Origin: Hymenopellis radicata
Taxonomy: Eukaryota; Basidiomycota; Agaricomycetes; Agaricales; Physalacriaceae
Reading direction: 5' to 3'
DNA length: 64,000 bases
NCBI GenBank assembly: GCA_015501595.1
Contig: JADNRX010000232.1
Span: 1-64,000, forward strand
Positions 34,164-46,374 of the stretch are shown piece after piece. The notes below the pieces were generated by a model. The model did no database searches. It was not told where the DNA came from and saw only the letters and a list, made by a program, of their open reading frames with translations. Numbering within the stretch: the first letter of the stretch is position 1; every line of letters starts with the position of its first letter. The translations under genes were made by a program, and so were the position numbers.

Positions 34164-34759
34164 TGCCAGCTTTGGAGTATATTGACTCAGAGGAATATGT
34201 AGACGGGGGGAGGGACAGAGAGATGGAAGGGAAGTTGGGATTTGTCGCTGTCGTGGAGAACATCCCGCGCGAGTTGAAGAAGATGGACAGGGAATTGGGA
34301 TTTGCCGCTATGAAGGAAGACGACATGGGCACGGTGTCGCCAGAGCCTGTGCCTCTTGCGCTCGTTATGGTTGATTTACTGGCACCAATGCCGGGCAGCG
34401 CGAACCCGTTCATGCTGGTTATGCAAGATGGGCCTGCATCCAAATCCTACGCTCTCCTGGACGACACACGCGAGACGACAATGATTCAAGCATTCGATGA
34501 TTACCGACGCCGAATCGAATCCAATTTGAACTGCAGGATTCGCAAAATCTACGCTGATGGTATATTCACGTCGCGTGCATGGAAGGAATACTTTGATACT
34601 CACAGTATAATCCATCTGTCCTCCACGCCTATGTCCAGCACCACCACGGCCAATCAAGACCACGGTTCCCAAGACGTCGTCGACGTTGATGGCGAAGCGA
34701 CAAAGAAGCGGACCCGATGCGGAGTTTGCGTGGAAACTCACACGCGTATCGACTGTTGA
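33985..34759 (+). CDS. Downstream retroelement frame with integrase-like remnant
   Basis: Continues from the Gag zinc knuckle in another frame (PGGGKEGQFPANFGRREQPQ), through an acidic spacer, to FMLVMQDGPASKSYALLDDT and RIESNLNCRIRKIYADGIFT followed by SRAWKEYFDTHSIIHLSSTP. The last part resembles the integrase core strand in which host elements read RSDNGGEFTS...HGIIH..S.P, with the acidic catalytic residues altered or lost. Stop at 34757-34759. It probably makes no active integrase. Confidence 0.6.
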
Positions 34760-34812
34760 TGGTATTACGAATCGAATCGATATATGCGTACGGCGTGATA
34801 GGTGTGCAGGTA

Positions 34813-35142
34813 TGTTAGGATTTGCTGGAGGTAATCGTCGGGTCTGGGGAGTGTTGGAGGAGACCCGACACGGACGTTCTTTATTACCATATATGGACAT
34901 GGACTCCTTTCTGTTTCGTATTTAAGCCTTTCGATCGTCTCATGTCTCCTCAGTCGTTTCTGCTCTCGCGTGCGACTGAGGTGAGCCAATACCCTTTCGT
35001 TTACCATCTTACATACTTACAGGCACTTCCCAGTGCTTACCGATACCATCTTCTTCCTTTAGGTTTGTTACCCGACTTCCAATATAGTCGTTTCTGCTCT
35101 CGCGTGCGACTGAGTGCTTACCGATACCATCTTCTTCCTTTA
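34813..35142 (+). repeat. 3' LTR
   Basis: Identical as read to the 5' LTR over 330 bp, ending CTTCTTCCTTTA just before the GAAAT duplication. Confidence 0.88.
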
Positions 35143-35445
35143 GAAATCTATCCCGCCGGGGCTTGGTGCCGATGCGTTCAATTATTCTGTATGGGGTTAA
35201 GATTCAAGTACTCACCATTTCGCAGGAGTTCGTAGTCACCCTCGTCCGTTTGAGTCGTGCGCACCTGATACGAGACAACTTCGCCGTGGCCTTATCCGAA
35301 TCGGATAAATTTGAGGAAGAACTGTCGGAAGATGATGCACGCAGGATGCGTCAGTTGAAGGAAAGACTGATCAGTGATGAATGAGAAAAATGTTAGATTC
35401 AATCTAGTGTATAATACCTCTTGTGCACCCGAAGAATGGTGTGGT
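35143..35445 (+). pseudogene. Duplicated P450 tail, right part
   Basis: Matches 28996-29320 of the second P450 gene and its 3' flank. It encodes LTISQEFVVT and then AHLIRDNFAVALSESDKFEE...RRMRQLKERLISDE, nearly the same as the functional copy. It lacks every upstream P450 motif and so is a 3' fragment. The high identity marks a young duplication, older than the LTR insertion. Confidence 0.85.
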
Positions 35446-35535
35446 CAGCGCCTGCTAGGAAGTGCATATTGATTGAAGGGAAGAGTTGGACAACTTCGGT
35501 AGTCTAGGATGGGCTTTGAATACCTACATTGAACC

Positions 35536-36884
35536 CTAAAACACGCTCTTGACCTCCTCTTCCATCCAATCCCACAGTTGCTCGGACAATTTAGGGTCAA
35601 AGGTTCGTGCCCGTCCCAACCGAGCCACGGAATCAGAAACTAAAAGAGCGACCAGAATGAGAACCGTACACGAAAACAACAGCATCATTGATCACCTTGC
35701 CGTTGAAATTTATACCCTCAGGATTGGTTCCAGCATACAGCGGCGTCAGAGCGCCCCATTCGGTAGGGTACATTTGCAGAACGTGCTAAAGCAACATAAG
35801 CGACGGGGAGGCAAAGATTGAGAATTGAAAAACCTACCAAGATGAACTTCTCGAGAGTGCCGTTCGAGCCTTGCACATATCTGTCTAAGTCAGACTTGAC
35901 GTTTCCTACACGAAGTTGAGGAGAAGTCGACCTGCATCGCCATGACCGTGCGCTTACCCGGGTTGACCGCAATCGATATGACGCCGCGGTCACCGTAGCG
36001 TTTCGCAAGCTCGGTGGAGAAGAGAACATTTGCCTAGTAGAGATATCATCAATGTGCAGGAGATGTTGGAGTGCCGAGCACACTCACTATTTTGCTCTGA
36101 CCATAGAGGTTCATCAACGTGAGCTTCTGCCGTTCAGGTCCGTCCTTCAGCGTTTTGATGTTGAACATGCCCAGGTAGATAGATGACGACGCGACGTTAA
36201 CGACTCGCGGATTCTCACCAGTTTCTCTGAACGTGCGCAGCAACGTGGGGATGAGAAGCTGGGTGAGGTAGAAATGACCTGGTGCGAAGGATGAGGCTAG
36301 ATGTGTTGTCTTATGGTTCTGATTTACCTAACGCGTTGACTCCAAATGACAGATCATGACCCGCCGGAGTCGTTTGTTCAACTGGGGGAAAACAGATTCC
36401 GCTGCCCGTATGATCAGTTGTATGCTTTCATTCGTACGAACATACAAACAACGAACCCGTTGTTGAAGAGAATATGTAGATTCTTTTCCTGGCTGGGGTG
36501 GAATGTTAATCCATAGAAGAAGTCAATGAACGGGTAGACGTACGACACAAAATGCTCCGCCGCCGCTTTCACCGAAGACAAATCAGCGAGATCGAGACGA
36601 AGAAAGAGAGCAGTCCTTCCGGTCTGCTCATAGAGATCTGCGATGGTTTCCTCGGCGCTCTGCTGGTTCCGCGACGCGATATATACCCGCGCCGCATTGC
36701 GGGCAAGAAGGGCTTTGACGATTTCCTTCCCGATACCCGAGCTGCCCCCGGTCACAATGGCCGTCTTCCCAGACAAGTCGGGTATGTCTTGCACGGCCCA
36801 TTTCGGTTTCCCAACGAGGAAGGCCTGGGCGAAAAAGTCTACGACGTCCCTGAAGGAGTCAATTGTGATATATCGTTCGAGCAT
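35536..36884 (-). CDS. Short-chain dehydrogenase/reductase
   Basis: NAD(P)-dependent SDR of about 320 residues. The start at 36884 gives MLERYITIDSFRDVVDFFAQ; an in-frame ATG at 36926 is possible. Motifs are TGGSSGIGKEI (cofactor site), LDLADLSSVKAA, LHILFNNG (NNAG strand), VVNVASSS, and LYGQSKIANVLFS (YxxxK catalytic pair). After an NPG turn the C-terminal exons read HVLQMYPTEWGALTPLYAGT and end WDWMEEEVKSVF, stop at 35536-35538. Seven or so short introns are inferred and no frame break was found. Closest in style to retinol-dehydrogenase-like fungal SDRs. Substrate unknown; a role with the neighbouring tailoring enzymes is only suggested by position. Confidence 0.85.
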
Positions 36885-37734
36885 GAGAGGGGGAGGTAAA
36901 GGAGAATGGAGGTGGACGACGCTCACGTACTAATAGTAACTCCTGGGAACCATCATCCATGGATGATATCACACTTGATTCAGCTAAGCAGGCAATTAGT
37001 GACCGCCGATGTGGGCGGTCAATGTAATAATTCGTGTGTTCAGGCCGAGGTCTAAGATCTGAGCATGTTCTGTTTCGATTCTTCAAGCGCCTCTCGAAGT
37101 GTGCAAGATTAGAAGTCGAAGATGCAGGCCAGTGGTACGCTCCTAGATGACTAGATAGAGCGTAGCCTACACCTGTGTTGGAAGTCGCCCAGAAACCCTG
37201 GAAAGTGAGAGAAGATGACATTGACAGATGGACAGAACAGTGCAGAGCGAGCCGAGTGGTGAGTATGGATCTGTCTAATTCTCACCAAGTGAGCGTCGGG
37301 CAGTCCTATGCTTCCACAAAAAAAAACCCGTTTTGTCGGCCCGGGAACTAAGTACATCGGACCGAGTACCGTAACCGTAACCGTGGTCCGTCTTGAGCCC
37401 TTGGGTTTTAACTTTTAGACAAACTATGGAGAATCGAGATTGCCAAGCAAGTTCCATCTGAACTGTAGTGGCTACTGTTAACCTCTAGTTATCCGATGAA
37501 TGCTCGTCTCAAGATTAGTGAGATCAAGTATATACGGAGAACAAGAGAGAGTCATGAAAGAGGCAACGATCACCGACGCATCGGTATCACGGAGAAAGAG
37601 GCGGGATTTGGGCGGGCCGGGGGATAGTAGAGGCGCCAATCATGTATTGGTCGATCCGACTCGATCATGTCATTTGCAACTTGAACCTGAACCACCACGA
37701 TCGTCGTCTTCGCCGTCCGTCGACAGCGACAGCC
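36885..37734. other. Divergent intergenic region (SDR / RhoGEF)
   Basis: No gene is seen. An ATG at 37642 is in frame with the RhoGEF and would add an N-terminal extension. An eight-A run lies at about 37318-37326. Promoters of both genes should be here. Confidence 0.45.
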
Positions 37735-40700
37735 ATGCCGCTATCGCGCCCGAACCCGTACTCCCACTCTTCGGTGTCGCCGTTGAGCGCATATCCGCCA
37801 TCGCCCAGGCCGCCCAAATTTCTCCCACCGTCCCACTACGCTGCTGCCGGCGGATTTGCTTTTCCTCAAACGAAAAAGGCGCATTCATCCAGTGCCGACA
37901 GCCGCGACGCATATCCGATATCCACAGAGACACCCGACGACGTCAAAAGCGGCGGGGACAAGCGTTTCACATTCAGGAGCAATGCTAGTCGCAACAAGCG
38001 GGAGAGCCAGCTCGTGAATCTGCCCATGGTCGAGACCCAGTTGCTGCCGTCGCTGCGGGACACGATAGACAGGATGACGCGCCCGCCGTCGCGTGCGTCG
38101 CCATCGACGCTGAAGGTTGCTCAGCCCCGTCTGGAGCAGTCGCCATCGCACGCCGACTACTCTCGCTCACCGCGGCCACGAACGCCTTTAACGCCTAAGC
38201 CGTCTGCCTCCCACCCCCCTCCTGAAGAGCCGCCATCGACTCCTAGGACTCCCAAGTCAGTGCTCAAATCTGCCTTGCGAGCACCCACACCCAAAGTATC
38301 CGAACCGTCGTCGCCATCGCCAGCGCAGCGACTGGCGGCAGTGCACTCAAATCCGTGCGCAGTCTTCTCCGTCGCAAAAGCTCTGCTACTTCTAATCCCC
38401 CGCCCAAGGTGCGATTGTATGCGTTGCTTTCCCGATAATTCGCTGAATCATTGCAGGAGCTCCAAACGAGCATTCCCGTTCGCCAACGCGTCTGCGATCT
38501 CGTACTGATCCTGGTTCCATTCCAAAGCCCGCGCCATCCATTAATCCTCCAGTTACTCCACAACCATCCCGACGTAAACCATTTGTATCCAACATACCTC
38601 GTCTACGTGGTTCCTCAACTGACGACTCTGACGATCCACAATGTCACTTTGAGCCCAGACGCAGGCTTATGGTGGCCAACGCTGATGTCTTTGCGTCCAG
38701 CTCTTCCTCGGACACGGATAACGAGGTCGCCACGCCTGTCCAGCCAAAGTGGCAGGGCAGAGGTCTGGGCTTGGTGTTTTCGCCCGACAAACATGACTTT
38801 CTCACTCCGGAATTTGAATCAAAACGCATGTCTACCGCTTCCTATGCCTCGTCGGAATCGGATTATCCTGAAGACGAGGAGGAGGACTTTGAGGAGGCTC
38901 ATAGGAAAAGAAAGGCGGCATTGATGGGTATTGTTAATGGTCTGGAGCTGTCCCACCCAGAGGACAACAAACCTGTCGACGATGACAGCGAGTATAATGG
39001 CGTTGAGGGTTTGGCGATTGGCGGATCTGGCGAGGTGGACGGGGCAGTGTCTGAATCAGAGTACGAGGACGATGAACGACCGCCTACTGTCATTGTGTCC
39101 TCGTCTGCCGGAAGGTCTTTCAGAGCTTCGTCTCCTTCACCTGCTCGGTCTTCGCTCAAGCCGAGTCGCGACGCGCCCTATTATGAAGCTGTATCTATTG
39201 CTCAGCATTCGCATGTTGCTGCAGCGAGGCAGCGCCGTGCGTTTGGGATACCCCCGTCAGAGTCTGACGAGGTGTATCGTGGTACCCAGGCTGTGTTGTC
39301 GCATGCGGATAGTGTCCTCTCAGAGATGAACTGGCAGGATGACGAGGAGCGAGAGGATCTCAGCGAGGGTGCAGTGGCCTTGTTTCGCACGCTCAGCGGT
39401 GGGCGGCGAAAGAGTCGGACATCGAGCGTACCAGAGAAGGAAGTGGTGACGGAGATCCATCGCGGTGATTCACCAACGCAGCGGCAAGACGTATTCCGGA
39501 CAATACGGGAAACAGAGGCGACATTTGTCCAACGCATCACGCACGTTATCCGACTCTTCGTGTTACCTCTACGCGTGCAGGATTCCAAAGCATGGATATC
39601 GGGGGTACCCTTGGCCCTTTCGAGGCTATTCGACTGGCTGGAAGATATCCTGAATCTGCACACGCAGATCTTGGAGGTGTTACAGAGCGCGGATGCTGGT
39701 TCGGAGGGACTGAGGCAGCTCGTTCCGCGCTTGGAGATTTACCAGCCATATTTGGTCAGACTGGCAGAGTCGGTAGATGCGCTCAAGGGTTTTGTTGAGG
39801 ACGGGAAGAACGATTTTGGTGAATTTGTGAGGATGCAGCAGACGGAGGATGAGTGCGACGGGTGGTCTTTGGAACGCTTTTTGGTCGAGCCGGTGAACAG
39901 GATAGCTGTTTATCCTGGACTCTTCAAGGTATGGTTTGGCTCCCGCCTCCGCTCTTTATTAATTGTTCTACCAGCAACTCTTGGACGCGACGCCTGGAAC
40001 CCACGGCGACCATCTTTCGACTGTGTGTCTTGTTCGTTCGACGGAGCTTATGATCAAAGTTATGACCGAGGTTAAACTGCGAGAGGACGAGTACGAGTTT
40101 ACCAAGACCATTTCAAGGCGAATAAGCGGGCTATCGGATATTGCGCGGAGGGACCGGCGACTTCTTCAGCATGGCCAGGTTCATCGCGTACACCAGGATC
40201 CGCCTATGAATCCTCTTCGAGATCGTTCAAGCCGACTCGTAAACGCAATTAATGACTGGGACAACCGCCGTGCAAGATCTGGATCTACTACGACTGCAAG
40301 TTCTGCGAGCTCCTGGGAGATGCCACCAAGCCCTTCGCCTAGTTCAAGACAACCGAAGTTCAATCCGCCTACCGCAATTCATCTCTTCGTCTTTTCAGAT
40401 CTACTAGTCTCGTGTGTTCCGCTTCAAGACCATCAAGATTCCGCCGATGGATGGGCGCTCTGCGAGGATATAGGTATTACGAGGATCCTCGAGGTAAAGG
40501 ACGATACGCAACAAGGTTTGGATTCTCACTACCTTTTCATTCTAAAGCTGACTATCTCTTAGATATTTTTCTGGAACTGCTGCCAGTCTACAATCCGAAG
40601 GATATCCACTGCAAGTACATTGGCGCGCTTCCTTTGACTGCACAGCTTCAGCAACTCAAGATACGCACGCAGGACAAGGCGCCGTGGCTCGAAGCATTAC

Positions 40701-40936
40701 AACACTCGGCTAGAACGACCTCGCCATTGTTATCGATACCGATGGGCCTGGACTATGAGGATGACCGGCTGCAACGTACTTTTGTGGACTCGTTGGTGGA
40801 GAGTGGGTTGCCGATTCCGAGGAGCCCGTCGTTCCAGTTTGAGGGGAGCGATAGGCGGCAGGAGAGGGAGGAGCGGGGGTGGTGGTCGCTGCGATTCCGG
40901 GAGGTGCTACGGGATCATTTGGCGCGGGGATCATGA
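37735..40936 (+). CDS. Rho guanine-nucleotide exchange factor (DH domain)
   Basis: Protein of about 970 residues that should activate a Rho/Cdc42 GTPase. A long Ser/Pro-rich, low-complexity N-terminal half (SPSPRPPKFLPPSHYAAAGG, then acidic DYPEDEEEDFEEAHRKRKAA) precedes a DH domain starting near QRQDVFRTIRETEATFVQRI and running through ERFLVEPVNRIAVYPGLFK and QLLDATP, with a PH-like region (HLFVFSDLLVSCV, ILEVKDD, DIFLELLPVYNPKDIHCKYI). The stop is at 40934-40936. Introns are clear near 39930 and 40515. In the Ser/Pro-rich part near 38310-38400 frames shift, and the five-C run at 38397-38401 seems one base short. The start is uncertain (37642 or 37735). Confidence 0.82.
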
Positions 40937-41112
40937 TGTGTCTTTTGATATAGACCGTCCACACACGCTATATTCCAACGACAATGGCAAAGCTACTTTC
41001 TTGTTCTAAGTTCTAAACTGCTCTCCACTGTTCATTTCCCCTTCACCACTACTGGACTGCTGTCTGTTCAAGGTCTTAGAATGCAAATGTATCGGCGCGT
41101 TCAGGCGCGTTT

Positions 41113-41178
41113 CCTCGCGACGCAGGTGCTGCGGGATCGTTTGGCACGGCGATCCTGATGGGTATCTTGATATGGACA
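41113..41178 (+). repeat. Tandem copy of RhoGEF 3' end
   Basis: The text AGGTGCTGCGGGATCGTTTGG and the following bases repeat 40900-40959 (AGGTGCTACGGGATCATTTGG), including the region around the stop codon, with several substitutions. A short local duplication about 210 bases downstream. Confidence 0.7.
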
Positions 41179-41247
41179 TTTCTTACCTGGATCACCGACA
41201 ACACGTTTTGTTCTTCTTCATCGTTACCTCCATCTTCAGCGTTCGTT

Positions 41248-42087
41248 ATGCCACCAGCACTCGAACCCGCGTCTTCAGCGTTGCAGGCGATGCTGCAGAT
41301 GTGGAATCATCGTATCAGGCAGGCTACGCTTGACGACGCACATCGATGGCAGCGCCACTTTGTGTCTGCTATACGCGGGGACACGCTCTCGGCAGAGGAA
41401 CTTGCGCGAGGCGATATTGCGGGGAATGTCGTAGATGAGCTGCCCCGACCCCGTTCGAGAAGGCGCGACTCCTGTTGTTCTTGAAGAGCAGCAGCTATCC
41501 GGAAGTGAAAGTGTGTTCTGGGCGATATGTGGCGACGGCGTTTGACGTGACGAATGCGGATGCTGGGACGATCCTTATCCATGGGCGGATTGCTCGGGCG
41601 CTGGAAGCTGCCCCGAGGTCCGCGGCTGTGGCGTTTGTGGTTGTGGTGAACATCGTGCACGAGCTAGCGCATGCTGCGCGCGCTTACTTTCACGGGGGCT
41701 CGCCGTCCCAGGCGTGTTTGGAGGACGAGGGCAGGGCGCCGTTTTACGCCGAGGTTGGATATGATGGGCCGCCTGGGGGGAGAGTGTTGAGTTGGTTTCC
41801 GGAGGCAGGGTTCTTGTTGGAGAGAAAGGTATTTGGGGGTGTGGTTGGGGTGGTGTTCGAGGATGAGCACGAGGGCGTGCGGCCGGGGTTCTTTGAGTGC
41901 GATTATGAGAGGATTGAATGTTTCTTTTTGATTGCGGGGGACGGGGGAGTCTATCGGTTGGGTGAGTGTTTTTGTTTTTGCTGCTTGTTATATGAAGGTA
42001 TTGATGAATGAATGGTATGTAGATATGGATGTTGTCGAGAGATGGCTTGACAGTCGCGCGTTCGCTCCGTTTGAACGGCGTCGATGA
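41248..42087 (+). CDS. HExxH-motif protein of unknown function (one frame break)
   Basis: The ATG at 41248 gives MPPALEPASSALQAMLQMWN; an earlier ATG at 41158 lies inside the duplicated RhoGEF tail and is less likely. The protein, about 260 residues, holds VVVNIVHELAHAARAYFHGG, an HExxH zinc-metallopeptidase-like site followed by a third possible ligand region (GYDGPPGGRVLSWFPEAGF). A last exon ends DVVERWLDSRAFAPFERRR with the stop at 42085-42087. The four-C run at 41449-41452 is one base short: adding a C joins DELPRP to FEKARLLFLKSSS. Peptidase activity is not proven; the family is a common uncharacterised one in mushrooms. Confidence 0.65.
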
Positions 42088-42413
42088 CGAGGATTCCTAT
42101 GCCTTCAGATCCACATATGCGTACTTGCGCTATGTTGAATTCTACGCATTTGCCTAGACGGAGAGATGGTGCGGGTGTTGATGCGGATGAGACTGTGGGG
42201 GAGACGTATAGCAGACCTCGGCCTGTTACTGTGTCTAGAAGTCCATCCAAGTTGAAGAAGATACACCCAGCGGGACTGGGACTCAAGTTGGGGAAATGTT
42301 TTCGTCGCTTCTTTACGCCACGAGTATGACATGATAGATATTTATAGCATTGAAAACGAGCATATGTACTGTACAAGCATTACAACTACTAACATATATT
42401 AACAACTGTCTAT

Positions 42414-45400
42414 CTAATACCCAACCTTTTCCCAATAGGAAATATATTCCTCTAAATGTGTTCGGTCTAAACTGGTGCTCATGACCATCTGCTTCGAATC
42501 CTCTTTCGCCTCGGACGTACCCAGAATGACCTCGCCAGAAGCCATCCTCGCAAAGTCTCGCTCGAGGAAATGCATGATTTTAAATGCAGGCGTCCCATCC
42601 CCAAGAAGACGAACTTTGGCCAACCACTCGTCGAGCGATATGAGAGGTAGATTGAGGAGGGAGGAAAAGTCCTTCATGACGCCGCGCCATGACTGCCGAG
42701 AAGGATTCTCCAAATGATACGTCGGGCGGAAACGCTCCGAGAACAACAGGTCCACGATGGCGTTTCCAGCACGGTTGACGGGCATCCAGGAGAGCGACTA
42801 AACCAGCTGTTAACAACATGATAGCAATGAAGAAACATAGAGACACTCACTCCTTCAATAACGGCAAAGCACCCATCATCTTCGACGTATGTATAATGAT
42901 GGGGAAATGTTCACTCTCATTCCACGCGCCACATCCTTCCGCGCCCGTCATCTGCCCAATCCTCACTGAACTGCCTCGAATGAGCTTCAGGCCCTCCATG
43001 CCGTAGAGGTGGTCGGCGATTTGGATTAACCGTTCGCAGACCCACTTTCCTTCGGGTAACCAAACTTTGCCGTGTACATCGCACCTAAAGGTGTTTCCGG
43101 GACTTCGTACGGGCCGTTGGGGTGGAGGACTGGGTAGCGACCCACAACGGCGACGGAGGAGGCGAAGATGAGACGGGTGGGGTAAAGGCAGTTTTGGGAT
43201 GAGAGGATGCAGAGTTTGAGGAGGTTGACGAGGCCGGCGATGTGCGATTCGAAGGAGGTAACGTGTCGGTTGAAGTTGACGGGCCAGGCGTTGTGTATGA
43301 TGTGCGTGACGCGAAGCATCTGTAATCGAATTCGTCAGGAGGTGATATGATGAGTTACAATAGGATCTACCTCTGGGTCAGTCCATTCAGCAGAACTGAC
43401 GTCGGTGTCCATGAAGGACACCCGTTTCAGAGCCGTTTCGTCGACAACAGCACCTCTGCGGTGCATGAGCCCGACCTGTCTCTTCATGGGGTCTGCACCA
43501 TCGTCACGAGCCCGGTTAACACAGATGACCTTTTCCACCGACTCGTCTGCCAGCAAACGCGACAATAAGAGACATCCAAGGCTGCCCGTCGAACCCGTGA
43601 GCAGAACGACCTTGCCATCTCTAGCAGACGATCCCATGCTCTTCTTGCGTGCTCTCGTGTCTCTAGCCGTACCAGAAAACGCGACCAGTTGAGCACGATA
43701 CTTCTCCACCATCGCCTCCAATATCCCAATCCGCTTCTCTTCACTAGATTGCTGTGACTCCACCTCGCCTGCGAGGAGTTTGTTGACCGCAGTGGTTAGC
43801 GTCTCCAACGTCGAGTATTGGAAGCAAAAGTCCGACTCGACATCATTTTCCTGTATGGGAATGGGAAGGCTAGTCGTAGCGCGTAACGAGTTGAGGATCG
43901 CTTTCCTCAAGCGAGTCGCCTGTAGGCTGTCCATTCCTGCCTCGAAGAAATCCACCTTGTCCGCCTTGCCATCGCGGTACTCCGGAATCCCCGATACGTC
44001 GTACACCAGCTCTCTCAGCAGAGACCGAGCATCACCGACAAAAGGCGCACTCTTTCCGTCTCCACCAGCCGCCTCGTACGCCCTGTTGATCTCCTCCTCG
44101 AATAACGCCAAATTTGCTTTCCTCTGCAGACTACCTTTATCCGTGCGTATCAAGGCCTTTACGCCTTCTGACGTGACGATGACCATATCCCGTGTAACCT
44201 TGCCATGTTTATCGGTGACCACATTCCCCTTTTCGACGTACTCCCACAATGTGTCGTCAGCATGTGCGTCCCCAGCTAGTTCGACAATAAGCCCCATCGA
44301 TTCCCTTCCCTCTCCGAACGCCAAAACGGCTTTGACAGAAGGGTGATCTTTGACTGCGTCCTCCATCCCAGTGGGTCTGACCTTCTCCCCGTTCGCGAGC
44401 ACCAGGAGCTCGTCAGCGCGGCCCATGATACGGTACTGCGATGCGTCGCTAGGGTGGACGACTAGGAGATCTTGTACGACATGAGGCTCGTCCCAACCAG
44501 GAGCACGACCCACCAGGCGATAAGTTTGGTCACCAGCGGGTTCATAACGGAGGCCGGTGTCCTTTCGAGGGATGATGTAACGCCAGTCATACCCAGCAGG
44601 AACTGGCTGTATAGTCGCAATGGCGCCGAGTTCAGTACAGCCTGTGATACAGTTGCTTTAGTCGAAGCTTTTTGGAAGGATGTCCGAGACTTACCCCAAT
44701 GGTTAAGCAGTTTAACTCCACGAGCCGTAAGCTCTTCGGCGACAGATTCCTTGATGGGTGCGCCGCCGACGGCGATGAACTGCAGTTTCTTGAGGGCGTC
44801 TACGCCGGCACCGTCTGGGAGACGTAACATTTCCTCCAAAATGGAGGGCACGGTGAACATCGTATTGGCATTGGTAATTTCTATCATCTTCAATGTCGAC
44901 CGACCGGTTGGGATAACAGTTGCGGCAGTTAATACCAACGGCATGCCGATTGCCAGCGAAAGGCATGGGGCCAAGAGGCCGAAGCTCTATCGCCCAACGT
45001 AAGTAAAAGAGCGTAATAAAGAGTATTGAAACCCATCACATACATGATACAGCGGCAAAGTCGACAAGTTCACCGGATACGAATCAGGTCGTGGCGGTAG
45101 ATTATGGTTCGTTCCGTTCGTCAATATGAAAGCGTGTGCGTGCCACACCGCCTTCGGCAGCCCCGTCGTTCCGGAGGAGTGCAAGATCAGGGAATCGCGG
45201 TCCCCGTAACGAAAGTCTTCGTATTTGGGTGGAATCGGCTGCCTTGTGAGCCCCTCGATCAACTCCAAATACCCAAGAGCGTCCTGGAATTTAGGCGCCA
45301 GGCCGCCGGAGCCCATGAGCAAATCCTCAGCTTCCTTCGCAGCCCGCGCGACCTGAGCGCTGATGAGTACGTTGAAGGGTGGGTCTCCGTGATGAGATGC

Positions 45401-45896
45401 GCGATCGCGACGGGCGTCAGACGTGCCGATAGACATAAAACCTGATGAAAGAGTAAAGTCAAACTCTGATGGCAATCAAAGAAGGAATGGGACCAACAGG
45501 TGTACCAAGTCGATTCAACGCAGCCATGTAGATGAATATACCGACATCACTGCCCATCAAGATGGCTACCGGTGGGACCTTGGTCTCTCTAGACGTGCGT
45601 ATCACGGTCGCACCCGACGAAACTAACCAGGCACATGCGTTCTCAACTGCAGTCTGCAGCTCCGAGAAGGTTATCTCGCGCGCGGGTGCGTCTCCAGGAC
45701 GCGTTTGAAGAGCGAAGACGTGATTAGGATTGTGCCGTGCATTAAACTCGATGAGTTCGGGAAGAGATTCGACGCCATATAAGCGATCCTGGCCGTAGCC
45801 GATGTTAATATGCGGGCGGATAAAGGTGCTCGAATAGTCCATGGAAGCCAATGCAGACTTTTCACCCGCGGACAATCCGCGCTTTATAGCTGACAC
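42414..45896 (-). CDS. Adenylate-forming reductase B (A-T-R, NRPS-like; frame breaks)
   Basis: Start at 45896 gives MSAIKRGLSAGEKSALASMD, then SSTFIRPHINIGYG, PELIEFNARHNP and [17 protein letters not shown]-domain motifs are [18 protein letters not shown] (A3), MGRADELLVLANGEKVRP and GKVTRDMVIV; the T domain has [17 protein letters not shown] (carrier Ser); the R domain has [20 protein letters not shown] and GYPEGKWVCERL (YxxxK). Stop at 42414-42416 after YWEKVGY. One base seems missing near 45377-45383 (before [19 protein letters not shown]) and one at 43054-43056, inside the YxxxK motif. The 392-codon central frame is intact. Close paralog of reductase C, in opposite orientation. Expected to reduce an acid to an aldehyde. 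Confidence 0.85.
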
Positions 45897-46374
45897 GTGG
45901 GTGGATGCATTAGCGTCTGCGGGCCAATGTTAACTGCATAATTCGGAGCGTAGTGGGCCAAGATTTTACTGTGTTTGACAGTGCCGTCATTTATGCGCTG
46001 ATAAGGGGAATCCCTTCCTGTCGGACAAAAAAAACGGTGAGTAACATCCGTGATGTGCACATCAAGCTAATGCAAAAGGCGGAAGATCCACGAATGCCGG
46101 ACAGTGTGGCGTTGCCGATGAAACTATTATAATGTTCGAGACACCCATATTTGTATGTCGGAGCCTCGGATGGAAGCACTTACAGCTTTACAGTGTACCG
46201 CCGAAGAGAGTGGATATATAATGTCTAGGAAAGGATAAAGGAGAGCTTGGATTGAAACGAAGGGACAAACCTCGTTATCATATACATCCTGTCGTGTCGT
46301 TTCATACTTGCGCCATGAAGACCGCCAAGATTTCCCCTACAGAGGATCCGAGCAATTCCCAAAAGGTGGGGTAA

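Larger units (their letters stand above)
32599..35142 (+). mobile_element. Short Copia-like LTR retroelement, non-autonomous
   Basis: Two 330-bp LTRs, identical as read, bound a 2.54-kb element. The bases GAAAT occur on both sides (32594-32598 and 35143-35147) as a 5-bp target duplication. The interior encodes a Gag-like protein with a zinc knuckle and a fragment resembling the end of the integrase core, but reverse transcriptase and RNase H are missing, so it needs help in trans. Identical LTRs imply recent insertion or gene conversion. The element interrupts a duplicated P450 3' end. Confidence 0.9.

Noticed and set aside
43780..44346. 188-codon plus-strand frame inside reductase B
   Set aside because: Opposite strand of the conserved A/T-domain coding region; shadow open frame.
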